Assembly: GCA_018417955.1 (NCBI GenBank)
Contig: JACTVC010000042.1
Coordinates: 248,001 to 312,000 of the forward strand
Reading direction: 5' to 3'
DNA: 64,000 nucleotides
Origin: Laccaria trichodermophora
Lineage: Eukaryota; Basidiomycota; Agaricomycetes; Agaricales; Hydnangiaceae
Under the pieces are notes generated by a model. The model was not told the DNA's origin, did no database searches, and saw nothing but the letters and a program-made list of their open reading frames with translations. This document shows, piece after piece, positions 21,721-33,071 of the stretch; the first letter of the stretch is position 1, and each line of letters starts with the position of its first letter. The position numbers were made by a program, and so were the translations under genes.

Positions 21721-23172
21721 TTACTCCAAAAGGTCGTGTGGATCGTTATACTCAAGTCCCGCTGGCCACACCTCCTCAGATAGAGCCTTGTCAACCCTCA
21801 ACCTCTCTTCCAACCACTTTATCCGATGCTGATGTTTTGCATTGGATTTTAACATATGTCGGCTCCGTCGATCGAGCAATACCGTTGCAAGCGGCTTACC
21901 GGACTCTGCCCGCTTGGAAATCATCGCGCAAAGAGGGTCCACGTCAATGGCCTGTAGCTCTCTCACAGCGAGACTTCGCAAGCTGGGCCAGGGTATGAGA
22001 GTGTCCGAGTCCTCCGACATTGGACATAGCATATGGTAAATCTCTGGCACAGATTCATCGAATCCCAGGTGGACCACCGCAGGGAATGCAGCAAAGAGGT
22101 TGAAAATTTCTACTTCACCGAACGTGCATGAATCTAAAGATAGGATCTGCACCGTCGGGATTATATCCGAATCGAACGTCTCCATGTTCAGGAGCGACAG
22201 TGATTCGAGGGCAGGCAATCTCAAGAGGCTCAGTAGGCGGTGAGGTGGTGCGCAAGGACCGCGTATCCGCAAAGAACGCAATAATGGCAAACGGATAGGA
22301 TCTGTGATTGCTAGCGGATCACGGGGGTGATGGATGCATAACTGGTTCATGGACAGGTTGACGAGAGAAGGTAATCCTTCGAAAACTGTTTTTAACTGAT
22401 TATGTGTCATGTAATGGCGCGTCCATCCGTCAAGATGAAGCGTGGAAATGACGTTTGAAGCGGGATGCATGTTGCCCAATGCCAGGCCGGCAAGCCGCAC
22501 AAAAGAAAGAGACGGCGCACCAGCCAACAGAATTTGAGGGCAAACGTGTCGGTAAGCTACCCGTGGGGAGAGCAACCCATCCTGCGGTGTCCCGACATGG
22601 AGGGACAAATGTTGCAAAGCAGGCGTGATGGCAGGACGAAGAAACATGTTGATGTCGTTGACTTTCTCCCTTCTTGCCACTATAGACAATCTTCGCCAAC
22701 GTTTCGAATGAGCAGAAATAAGTTCGAGGTAAGGCGCTACTTCTTCTGTGAGGCCAAATGAAAGTGAAATATCGAGATGACACGGATTGGAACGCGTGAG
22801 GTGGGCAGAGAGCCTTTGGAGTGTGCGTCCGCGGGTATGGCCCAATGGCCGAATATCCAGGTCGATGTCGTTCCACAAAAATGGGGTTGCCAAAACAACC
22901 TGACGCCAGCGGCTCGAGACATGAGAAGCTAAAACGGTAAACGGGTATTTCGCCCTCGAGGTGAGCTGGTGGGATGTGGTCAGGATGATCACGAGGAGTT
23001 CGTTAGGCAGCTTATATAGGGGGGTGATCTCGTTGACGATACTAGCATGCCTGGATTTTTGTTCTCCAAGTTCTTGTTCGACGGCGTTGACTTCCTGAAG
23101 CAAATAGGTTCGCTTGGACTCTAAAGTCGCAATCGATTCTCCAAGTGAAATAAGTACTTCTTCTCTGCTCAT
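21721..23172 (-). CDS. F-box-like protein with degenerate leucine-rich repeats
   Basis: A single exon of 483 codons. An N-terminal coiled coil (about residues 8-45) precedes the F-box-like stretch LYKLPNELLVIIL (about 52-64), with WRQVVLATPFLWNDIDL completing it. The remainder alternates hydrophobic strands and short helices, as in the leucine-rich repeats of the large basidiomycete F-box families. Such proteins recruit substrates to SCF ubiquitin ligases. The target is unknown. The gene is intact with no intron. Confidence 0.8.
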   Translation of the reverse strand: MSREEVLISLGESIATLESKRTYLLQEVNAVEQELGEQKSRHASIVNEITPLYKLPNELLVIILTTSHQLTSRAKYPFTVLASHVSSRWRQVVLATPFLWNDIDLDIRPLGHTRGRTLQRLSAHLTRSNPCHLDISLSFGLTEEVAPYLELISAHSKRWRRLSIVARREKVNDINMFLRPAITPALQHLSLHVGTPQDGLLSPRVAYRHVCPQILLAGAPSLSFVRLAGLALGNMHPASNVISTLHLDGWTRHYMTHNQLKTVFEGLPSLVNLSMNQLCIHHPRDPLAITDPIRLPLLRSLRIRGPCAPPHRLLSLLRLPALESLSLLNMETFDSDIIPTVQILSLDSCTFGEVEIFNLFAAFPAVVHLGFDESVPEIYHMLCPMSEDSDTLIPWPSLRSLAVRELQAIDVDPLCAMISKRAESGKPLATVLLDRRSRHMLKSNAKHQHRIKWLEERLRVDKALSEEVWPAGLEYNDPHDLLE

Positions 23173-23432
23173 TTTGTCCTAAAGAGCGACGCCGGGCTCT
23201 AACAGATGCCACTATTGAAGTTAAGAAATCTCAGACGAATGGAAAGGATGATCCAAGGCATGACTTACTACATGGTTGCAGGTAGTAATTGGAAGTTGAA
23301 GAGAATATTTATAACTTTATAATTTTATGTATGTAACTTCGTCTACAATTGACAGAAATTTTACATTATGTGGTACGGTAGAATGAGTTAAATGCTGCGT
23401 TCTCCAAATCCCTCTATATGTTGAAAAGTAGA

Positions 23433-24934
23433 CTACGTCAGGTTCAGCTCTCTGTCGAGCAGTAGGGCAAGTTCAAGATCTTTCAACTCTTGCTGCCTCC
23501 TCTGCGCTGCATCTCCCTCTGCCCGTCGCAGAGCTTCCAAGCGAGCCACATCTGGACCAACCGCAGGTGAAAAGGCTCGACCGGCAGGAGGTGAGCGTTG
23601 GGGCAGGGGCAGCGGGGTTTGGTATCGCGTTGGCAAGTGTTGACCATAAGGATCGGATTCACGGCCGCGGGGAGGTATATGCTGCTCAATCGTAGGGGGG
23701 TAGGTATACATGTAAGGGTTTGTTTCCCTGACGGGTGGGAGGGCAGGCGCAGGGATATAAAACCCTCCAGACACGAAGGTAGGGGAAGCGACAGTGTCAA
23801 CTCTCGATTGCGTCGGGGAAGTGTTAGTTATGTATGGGTTGATCGAAGTGGAAACTGGGTATGGATTGTGTGTATGGTAAGGCGAAGGTTGCACATTTTG
23901 AGCTCCAGGGGGTATTACGCCGTGAACATATTGTTGTGAGGCTGTGACAGCAGGAAGTACATAGGGATTATTCAGTGATGGAGGAGCAGTTGACAACTGC
24001 CGGATATGGCCAGATGGTGGAGAATTTGAGCTGGTTGGAGGCTGAGCACTTCCTGGTCGCAAAATTGATGGCAAAGGGGCCGTCAGTGGATTTCGCGAGG
24101 AATCTAAAGATGAAATTGGAACGCCAGTAGCTTGATTCGAAGTTTTATGTTGTAAGACATCAGTGGGGCGCCTTGAGTGATGGGGTTCATTCCTTATGTT
24201 GGGAGGAGTAGGTCTTGCGGGAGCGAGAGAAGGAGGGAGGATAGGAAGGGCGTAATTAGGAGTGCTCTTGCGAACCTGAGTGGATGTTGAATTTTGTGGA
24301 GGTGGAAAATTAATTGCCTGACTGGGTCGAGAAAGTCGATCCGATTGTAGAAGTTTAGAAGGCCTCCGCTGAACACCCTCCTTCAAGTACGATGGTACAG
24401 CAAGCCCTCCCATCGCTACAGCTGGCGCAACCGAATTGGCATAATATGTCATTTCAAGATACAATTCACCACGGGCTACCCCGTCAATGTCCAGGCTGAC
24501 CCAGTCTATAGTAATGGAATGAGAAGTAGGGAATGCAATTGTGCGACGACAGCTCACCATCGAATTCTCCAGTCTTGAGCGTTTCAGATATGTCGACCGT
24601 GCCTCTACCTAGGAGATCATCTGATCTTGGTTCCTTCGAGAAACATGCTACCTCGAGCTTTCGAGGCTTGCCAGCACCATTCTCCAGAACAGCGAATCTT
24701 AATTCGGCATCCCACTCTGGATGCTGGCCACCCTTGAAGTCTACATGGGTTTTCTTTGTCACCCCTGATTAAAAGTTGTCGACGACGAAGTAACGAAGAA
24801 ATGGGTAGAAACATGCCATTCAGCGTGGCTTGGGCGAACGCATCCTGTTTTCGAATAGAATGTTTATCGTTAAGGTTCCTGGCCTTGAGGATCACGACGA
24901 TAAGGGTTCCCAGCTCTAAATCTTTAGCTGACAT
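23433..24934 (-). CDS. C2-domain protein with proline-rich tail, Inn1/Fic1-like
   Basis: The N-terminus MSAKDLELGTLIVVILKARNL opens a C2 domain that continues over two introns through DAFAQATLNG, THVDFKGGQHPEWDAELRF, LLGRGTVDISETL and WVSLDIDGVARGELYLEMTYY. About 300 residues follow that are rich in Pro, Ser, Asn and Tyr with many PxxP motifs. A charged helix of about 30 residues closes the protein. This order (C2 then PxxP-rich tail, about 450 residues) matches the fungal Inn1/Fic1 cytokinesis group, which links the actomyosin ring to membrane ingression through SH3 partners. Assignment to that group is inference from architecture. The start is 192 bases from the stop of the neighbouring NIS gene. 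Confidence 0.7.
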
Positions 24935-25093
24935 TTCGAGCTTTTAAGAATGGGAATACATGAGTCTTGGAAGCGAAGTCAAGTTCAAAAGCAGTTCAGC
25001 GCGGGCAAATGCGAGGTATCCCTCAGCGAAGCGCTGGCAAAGCTGTGTGCTTAGCATTTTCTGTGCCTTGATGGTTGATCTCAGAAATATTTT

Positions 25094-25102
25094 ATCTGAT
25101 AA
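25094..25102 (+). promoter_or_regulatory. Palindromic GATA site downstream of NIS copy 1
   Basis: TTATCTGATAA (core ATCTGATAA) matches the ATCWGATAA consensus of fungal iron-responsive GATA repressors such as SreA/Urbs1. It lies just past the NIS stop and about 160 bases upstream of the C2 gene start. Function is inferred from the consensus only. Confidence 0.4.
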
Positions 25103-25127
25103 GATATTATGGGGTCAAGACGAATAG

Positions 25128-27291
25128 CTAATCTTCAAGTTCGTTCCACACAGGGTCATATTGGATCAGGTTTGGGTAAGGGCTGTACACCATCTGGGTC
25201 GAAACATTTGAAAAATCTGTCGATAAGAGGGAATGAAAGTTTCTCACATCGCGGTAGGAATCACGGATTCGCATGCGTAGAAGACATTTCGACGAGACAA
25301 ATTTGCTATCTGAATGCAACCACAACTTTCGAAGACGGTGGTGATCAGGAATGACCGATTCCATGTGTTCCCTTAATATTTGCCATCCCATACCACTGTA
25401 ATGCAAACCGAGCACCCGAATTAATCGCTGGATATGGTTGTGCACGAATGTATGATAGAACTTGGGGTATATTTCGTCCAACGTTTCCGTCGCAATACAG
25501 TGACCAGGGAGAAACTGAAAATCGACCCCCGTCGACATTCGGAGAGTGGGAGGATGGATGCGGAGTCCACCGAGGTCGCGAATAACAAACCCGAGAAGTT
25601 CCCCCGTTTTCTTATCGAAGCGAGCCAGAAGATTTTGAGCATGGGCTTCAAATGCAACCCCGTTATAAAGAAGAGCCGGCAGAAGAGCCTCACATGCGAT
25701 GCGAATGTATCTATAATTTTCAGGGTGGTCAGCGTGCTGATAAACCATTGATGGCTGACAGTTACCTGTCCAAAAACTTGGCGCAGCTTTGTTCAGTTTG
25801 TAAATTTAAAACGTGCTGAACTGCTGACATGGAGGCAGGGATTCCTGCATGATCCGTCTCTAAAAGAGCAGCACAGACAATAACAACCTCGCCAACAGCG
25901 GGTTGATATTCCTCTCTTATGACAACGGTCAGGTGCTTCGCAATATCAGGATTGGGGGTGTGATAGATAGCGCTTGCAGGTTCAAGCTCGACCGACAGAA
26001 TATCTCGATTCACCGAAAGTTTCGGGACAATTTGTGACGAGAATCGGGGACCAAAGTCCGCAGTAAAGTGGGAGATGGTTCTTAACGCCGAGGATATTTT
26101 AACTCCCACAGAAAGCTTCAAAGCCATTCCTGGAAGATGAGGAACAATGACCGTCCTAGTTTACAGACATGTTTAGTGAGGCAATTGAATACGGGTCGTA
26201 ATACGAACCTGATACTAGATTGGGCAAGTCCTGGGATACAGATATCCTGAAGGACTTCGACGTCGGGAAATTTCGCGAGGATGTTGTCAACTTGAAGTTC
26301 GTGAACTGGCAAAAACACGGAGGCGTTGGTTGGAGGTAAACACCGCCCCGAATAGTCCGCAGCCTTCTGGGCCAGAGACAAACTGATGTCTTCCATATAT
26401 CCATGGAGGAGCACACTCGATCGTGGGACTCTCACAAAGCGGATCAGCGGGTGATACCAGTCAAAATCTGAAGGGCCATTGTTGACCATCCTAGCCCGAT
26501 GCATCTTTTGAAAAGAGTCAGGCCCCCGTAGGTGTTCTACCAGCAAACAACATACTGGGTGTGTTGGGTGCCCCGCCAGGAGGCTTTGTTCCCACTGAAT
26601 GGAGGAAGATTGTAGAGAAGGGCAGGTAGGCGGGTTTTGATAAGCGAGGACTTGACATGTTAAGATTACTTTCTTGTGTGTGCATGCGGAAGAATCAATG
26701 TCACCTTGCCACTCAACGGAGCTTTGGAGCTCTTTCTCGATACTTTGACGGAGAGATTCTTCGACCGCTATGTGTTCAACACATCTTCTCCATAGCGCAA
26801 TTGGGTCCGAGGCAATGTTTAGCGTAGGAGAACAGTCGATATTAGAGATATGGGAGGTAAGCCAAGCCAATGTCTTTACTGGAAATAAATACTATCTGCC
26901 TGGTCAGCATTGATATAACGCGGGCCAAAGCATCACAAACATTTATATCCTCTATTGGAGACCGTTCAGTTGGTTCGTATATAACGGGCAGCATATCCAA
27001 AGGGTCGACAAGGCCTACGCGACGTCCGTACGTGTGGAGACGATCGTCCTTCAGCAGCACGGGGGTATGGTGGAGAGGTACGACAACAAATATATCGTTC
27101 GGATTCAGAGGGTCGCTCGGCAGCAGCTTACGTGGTGAGATAACAACCATTATGCCAGACGCTGGGTAAGAGCTTTTTGTGGGAATGTAGAAGGCGGGAA
27201 GTAGCTTTTCCGTTACGAGGCATGATATGAGGCGGGACATTACAGCGAATTCTGCATGTTGCCGCGGAGGTAAGCCAGATCCAGATGACAT
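25128..27291 (-). CDS. NRPS-independent siderophore (NIS) synthetase, IucA/IucC family, copy 1
   Basis: Seven exons give a protein of roughly 620 residues. The N-terminus (MSSGSGLPPRQHAEFAVMSRLISCLVTEKL) leads to WEQSLLAGHPTHP|MHRAR, where an intron falls inside the GHPxHPxxKxR motif; the usual lysine is arginine here. Next come ISSALRTIS (the SxxRT ATP/carboxylate-binding motif), then FEAHAQNLLARF (the ExHxQN motif) and FVIRDLGG. The C-terminal FhuF-like part contains FYHTFVHNHIQRLIRVLGLHYSG and WQILREHM. NIS synthetases adenylate a carboxylate such as citrate and condense it with an amine or alcohol to build siderophores. All joins were checked in frame and no defect was found. A second copy lies upstream in the same direction. 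Palindromic GATA sites flank this copy. Substrates cannot be read from sequence. Confidence 0.88.
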
Positions 27292-28154
27292 ATCAAGGTA
27301 TAAAGTGGGAGTTGTAGGCCTGGGACCAATGGGTGTAGTAGAATGTTCGACGAGAATTTAGTGGCAAGGCCTGTAATCCAAAAATCAATCAGGGGTAGAC
27401 TTGGGGCAAAATCGAAACTCGTACAAAACGAAATAAAGGGGAAGAACTCGAGGCGGACACGGCGGGGAAATTAATGTGCTTTAAAGTGCTTGCAGGAGAC
27501 TGCTTTTCGTCTTGATGTCGACTTGATGGAGTTTGGATGTAGTTGGTAGGCTAGTCCTTGAAGCAAGGAGTCAAGGGACTCCAAAGCCAACATAAGTTGT
27601 TAAAAATGCGTACCCCTAGGCTCAGTCAGAGTTGTGATTGAGGGAGGAAAGGGTCCAGATATGATCGAGGAGATGAGATAGTCTGGAGATGAGCTGATGA
27701 AGTTTTATCTGATAATCTCGGGTAGATTCGGTCCGATTGAACCGATGGGCGATGATGCAATTCTTAGCAATGGCGTTGTCGTTCTAAATCCGAAGCGAGC
27801 CGAAGCCTCTAACGTCTACCTGTTGACGACGGTTGGACGACGGTAATCGCCCAGCCATTTCCTCGTCAAAGGCAGAGGTGCTAAACAAGGCCTGATATCA
27901 CCCTGAATGACAGTATTGTCAAATTGCTTTGCACCCTACTTTTGTTACTGTAACTTTTATTGGGGTTCGCACGAGGTTGCACGAATGGGAATGAGATACG
28001 AGCAGTTGGGAAAAATGGAGGAGAGATTTAGCGTGCTGCCAAGTGTTTTCGGGACCTACAAGGATGTTCCGCTGATGCAGAGAAAAACATCAAAACGCCA
28101 CTGTCTGTTCACAAAGTCGTCATAGATGCATCTTAGTAGATACGTCGAAACGAA
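27292..28154. promoter_or_regulatory. Spacer between the two NIS genes; promoter of copy 1
   Basis: This 860-base non-coding region must contain the copy 1 promoter and the copy 2 terminator region. It contains the palindromic GATA site at 27707. A 72-codon open frame at 27907 has no motif and is not counted as a gene. Confidence 0.6.
27707..27715 (+). promoter_or_regulatory. Palindromic GATA site upstream of NIS copy 1
   Basis: TTATCTGATAA (core ATCTGATAA at these coordinates), about 415 bases upstream of the copy 1 ATG. It fits ATCWGATAA, bound by iron-sensing GATA factors that repress siderophore genes in iron-replete fungi. Identical to the site at 25094. Confidence 0.5.
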
Positions 28155-30348
28155 CTACTTATCAATATTAAAACTCATTCTTCGGCACCTTGATAATGTA
28201 TCAGATTGGGAAATGGGGCGTGCAGGTGCTGTTAACTGTGTAAAAGCGAAGTCTAAACTTATAGGAAATGAACTTACAAATCTGTACATCCCTGCCATTC
28301 GCATGCGCAGAAAACATTTCCCTGGAAGGGATGTCCTATCCGGACAAAGCCAGGCCTTGTGAAGGGGATGGTCCTGAGGGATGCTTCTCCCTAGTTGATC
28401 CCGCACAATTTTCCAGCCACGTCCATTGTAGTGCAATCCGAGGACCCGTATGAGTTGCTGGAGATGGTTGTGGAAAACTGTGTGATACATTCGGGTGTAC
28501 ACGTCATCCAGCTCAGCAGCTATAATGGAGTGTCCATCAAGGAAGTCAAGCTCCACGCCAGTGGTAGCCAGCAGAGTCTCTCGGTGGACGCGAAGTCCAC
28601 CAAAGTCTCGGATGATAAACCCTTTCAACTCTTTGGTGTGAATGTCGAAACGGGCTACACAATTTTGTGGATGACATTCAAACGCCACTCCATTCTGAAG
28701 CATTGGTGGGAGAAACGCCTTGAAAAAAACCTGCACAAACCTGACATAACGTGAGGGGCAGTCTCCATGAATCGAAAGATGATGACACACTTTTCAAACC
28801 AAAATGCACGTTTGTCTTCATTGTCGAGACCAAACACGCGAATAACTGAAGGGAGATGTCCATCGACGCCTGCGTGCCCACTTTCCACAAGAGCGGTACA
28901 AACAATCAAACGTTCTTGCCGTTCCTCACTCGTACTCTCAGGCGATTCTCGAATAATTGCAGAGCAATGCTTTGCAATTTCCCCATCTGCGTGGCCATGC
29001 ACCACACTGGCCAGTTCCTTGGCGACGGTTACGACGTTGGGATCCAATGCCAGAGCGGGTACCACCTTGGCGGAGAATCGAGGTCCGAGATATGCTGACT
29101 CCGGGGATATAGTTCGCACTGCAGAGGTGAGCTTGATACCGACTCCAAGTTTGAGGTGGAGATCACGGTATGCATCTGGAACAAGAACTGATCTAGGCAA
29201 AAGACTGAGGTACAGTGTCGAAGGAAGACATAAGGCGTGTACCTCAAACTTTGTTGTGCAAGAAGTGGGAGAGTGAATTGCGCTGGGTATATGATGGCGT
29301 CAAGAAATTTAGCTTCGATGTGAAGCAATTGTAGTTCATGAACGGGAACAACCACATGGCCATCCGGGGCACTGAAGTGCTGACCTGAACTCTTCATCAC
29401 GGCGTCGAGGATTGGCTGGGACAAAGCTTCAAAGTCGTAGGTGATTTTTAGATTTTCTCTTGGTACGGATATCAGTCTAAGCTTTGGGTGATACAGATCG
29501 TAAGATCCCGGAAGGAAATCAGGGAGAGGTGGTAAAAACCGCCGAGTTTTGTGCATCTAGCAGGGGACCGTTAAGATAATCGGCACCAAAAAACAAATGC
29601 ATCGCACAGGGTGAGTCGGGTGTCCTTCTACGATTGACTGTTCCCAATCGATGCTGGCGGATGTAAATAATGGAGCACGCGGAGGATGTTGGTAAGAATG
29701 TGCTGTCAAGAACTGTCACTCCATAAACTCTTGCCATGTATTGCGGAGATCTGACTTTGCCATTTTACTGCACTGGACAATTCACTGGCAATATCCACCA
29801 ATAATTCTTGATCTAAATTTATGCCAGTCGCGAAAGTTTTCCAGAGAGATATGGGATCCGTGCACAGGTACAACTGAAAGGATCCGGTGATCATCCAACC
29901 TGCGCTCGCGAGAGATTTAGTAATGGAAGAGCACAGCTCTTCATGCTAAAATCCCAGATAATAAACGCGACAAATGAAGCTGTCCGTGAAGTTGATTCAC
30001 CTCAGATATCCCCTCAATCACTGTCTTGCTGGTAAGGAACACCAGGTGATGTAAGTCCTGTGGATCCAACAGCCCGATTTCCCGACCTCGACTTGACTTC
30101 ACCTCGCCTCGAAAGACGGGGGGGTGGCGTAAGGCAACAACAGCGATAACATCCCCCGCATCGAAAGCAGTCTTGTCTGGAAGCACAGTTCCTGCGAGAA
30201 GAACGGCCACACCAATAGGTGCATTGGGAAGGTGGAGTGGAAGGTAATACGCCCTAGTAAGAGATTCTGTGACGAGACATGAAATGAGACGTGCGGTGGT
30301 AGCAAATAAAGCACGTTCAAGCGGAGATGGCGAGGCGGGTGTTGACAT
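28155..30348 (-). CDS. NRPS-independent siderophore (NIS) synthetase, IucA/IucC family, copy 2
   Basis: Seven exons, all joined in frame, give about the same length as copy 1. Landmarks are MSTPASPSPLERALF at the start, WEQSIVEGHPTHP|MHKTRR (canonical HPxHPxxKxR, split by an intron at the same place as copy 1), LTSAVRTIS, FECHPQNCVARF, FIIRDFGG, and the FhuF-like C-terminus with YHTVFHNHLQQLIRVLGLHYNG. Five of the six introns match copy 1 in position and phase, so the pair arose by tandem duplication and then diverged. An ATG at 30378 is also in frame, but 30348 gives a tidier N-terminus. The start is only 66 bases from the proposed divergent DBP6 start. The last exon (after YRF) differs from copy 1 and is less certain. 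Confidence 0.87.
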
Positions 30349-30414
30349 TCTCTGCTGCAAAAGAAAGTAGTTGTTCAAAGTTTATTGGTTTACATACATC
30401 GGAGATCGAAGAAA

Positions 30415-32976
30415 ATGGTCAAGTGGCCAAGTGGCACGCGCTCATCCCATAACCTAGGCCTGACCCTGAATATTGCAACTTTCCAAATGACCTTGATGGC
30501 TACCTCCTTAGAAGCACCAAAGGTCTGCAATATCCGCATCTCATTTGTTAAAGCTAAATGAATGTCTTCGCAGTAGGAGAGGACAAAAGCAAAACAGAGG
30601 TATCTCAAACGCAAGAAGGAACGTCGAAAACAGAAGCCTAAGATAGAAACTAATCATGAAGACAGAGCAAGACCACTGGATCCAATAAATCCCTCAAATC
30701 AAAATGCAGAATCTCCGCAAACTCAAGTGGAGTACGAGTCTAAGAAAATTCAACGCCCAGTGAAGCGTCTAAGGTTGGAAGTTGGGGACGTTGCAGTACT
30801 AGATGATCTCGTCGCTGAGGAAATAGAAATTGACGAACCAATGGAAGATTTAGAACCATCAATCAGAGCGTTACCAGCTTTTCCCCTACCAGCATTACCT
30901 GACGCACCGTCGAAATCTGTTCTTGCGCTTCAAGGGTTAGACCAGGCTCTAATTGACGCGGATGTCGTTCACCCATCGACTATTCTTCCAATACCTGATG
31001 CCGAGGACGATGATGGAGGGACGCGTTTGAGCGCCAAGATTCGAAAGCGTCTGAAAAGCATTGGTATTACAGAGCTATTTGCAGGTAAGTGTTAATAAGT
31101 ATTTGGTGGTCCAAGCTAAACGAACGACACCTTCTTATTAGTGCAGACGAGTCTCTTACCGTTTCTCCTTCCCCGTGATCCGCTAGCCAGACGTCTTTAT
31201 CTTCCCTATGATCCTCCAAGAGACGTTTGTATTTCAGCTCCCACAGGTAGTGGCAAGACCTTGGCCTATGTGCTTCCGATAGTTGAGGTATTTTCTTCAA
31301 GCTTAGAGTACGAAGGCGTTTTAAGGAAGGTTCATTAGACTCTTTCCCCACGTATCGTCACTCGCTTGCGTGCACTTGTGGTGTTGCCTACACGAGATCT
31401 GGTCTCTCAAGTCCGGGAAACATTTGAAGCTATCACCAACAACCGAGGTCTCAAGGTGAGTTCCTTCGTCGTAGATATGGACGTTTTTTCCCACTTTTTT
31501 CTATTTCACAGATCGGGACGGCTACAGGTCAGAACTCCTTCGCGCATGAACAAGCACAATTGGTGAATAATGTGTCGCCGAGGTAAACATCTTCTTTATG
31601 TTCGTCGGACACCGACGCTACCTTAGCAATTCAGCATCCAAGGAGGTTCTAGCAAAGTCGACATTCTAATTTGCACTCCCGGACGATTGATGGATCATCT
31701 TATGGGGACGCCTAATTTCTCTTTACAGCACCTTAGATTTCTCGTGAGTTCTTTTTTTGGTACGAAGCGGCGTCCTCAAGCTTCCCTTCCGACACGCAGG
31801 TGATTGACGAGGCCGACCGACTTTTGGCGCAGTCTTTCCAAGACTGGCTGTCGCGAGTTCTCGCAGCTACCAGACCTCACTTAAAAAGCAGCTCCTCTTT
31901 GAGCTCACCCTCTCCACATTCCCTACCAGAATCGGATGGCCTTTCTCCAGCCTTCCTACACAGGCTGCCCTTCCCTGACATTCCAGCATTCCAGCATGAA
32001 GAAAAAGAGACTTCCTGTCAAAAATTGCTCTTCTCGGCAACCCTTACGCGAGATCCTGCAAAGATCGCTGCTCTGAACTTACGAGATCCCAAATATTTCA
32101 TTGTGCAAAGCACAACAGATGGCGAGGAGCCACATGTTACGGAAACCTATTCTATGCCACCCACGCTAACAGTTAAGTGTATTTTTTGAATTTAAAAGAG
32201 TTGTTCTCTAACGAGACTCGTTGAACCTCCAGGAGCATATGATCGTATCTAATTCCTCGAAAAAGCCGCTGGTTTTCTTCCATCTCGTTCACCGACAAAA
32301 AATGAGAAATTTGCTGGTGTTTACAAAATCTGCCGATTCCACAACGCGTCTCGTCCGTCTTTTTGAGTTTTTTGAGAAGACACGGTTGGAGAAGGAGCCT
32401 GGAACCGTTGGTGAAGAGCCAATCATCGCACGCGCATACTCCAGTGATCTCCCTCCTAGCGAGCGAAAAGCCATTTTAGACCAGTTCAAGGCACAACAAA
32501 TTCATATGTACGTCGATACCCAAGTTTTTGGCCGAAAAGTGCTAACATGTCTGAAATCAGTTTGATTTGTTCTGACTTGATTTCGCGAGGCATAGATATT
32601 ACTCACGTATCCCATGTCGTGAATTATGATGTACCTGTCGACATGCGCAAGTACGTTCACCGAGTTGGACGCACTGCGCGTGCAGGCAGAGCTGGAGACG
32701 CTTGGACGCTCGTCGAAGAACAGGAGGTTTGCGTTTTTACATCCTATGTGACGTCTATCCTCAAACGATTTTAGGCACGATATTTCAAGCAAATGTTGAG
32801 CGAAGCCGACCATCTTAAGAAGGTCAATCGGCTGAGGGTTAACGACAAAGACCTGGATCCCTTACTTGCCTCTTACACGGTATGTTTCATCGTTCAATCC
32901 ATCAATGGGAAAGCAAACAATCATGTCACAGGTTGCACTCGCAAAATTGAAAGAGGTATATACAAAGTCGGGGTGA
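30415..32976 (+). CDS. DBP6: DEAD-box ATP-dependent RNA helicase, Dbp6/DDX51 type
   Basis: Helicase motifs appear in order: [12 protein letters not shown] (I), [12 protein letters not shown] (Ia), [11 protein letters not shown] (Ib), VIDEADRL (II), [14 protein letters not shown] (III), then [19 protein letters not shown] (IV), [11 protein letters not shown] (V) and [15 protein letters not shown] (VI). About ten exons are needed. The acidic N-terminal region with [18 protein letters not shown] and the [17 protein letters not shown] insert fit Dbp6/DDX51, which acts in early 60S ribosome assembly in the nucleolus. Coding is firm from 30577, where a basic [15 protein letters not shown] stretch begins. 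The proposed first exon (30415-30522) is only a consistent open reading with a phase-0 intron and may be wrong. The stop follows KEVYTKSG. Confidence 0.85.
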
Positions 32977-33071
32977 CAAGAAAGAGGCAGAGAGACCAGA
33001 TAAAGCAACTCGAATAAAAAAACACCAGATCAGCCTAAGAGCCCCCTGACATACTTGAGCAAATCTTTTCC

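Noticed and set aside
22465..22761. 98-codon plus-strand frame inside the F-box gene
   Set aside because: It lies wholly antisense to a longer, domain-bearing single-exon gene.
27907..28125. 72-codon frame between the NIS genes
   Set aside because: No motif and no conserved counterpart between 30.3 and 30.4 kb. Probably random.
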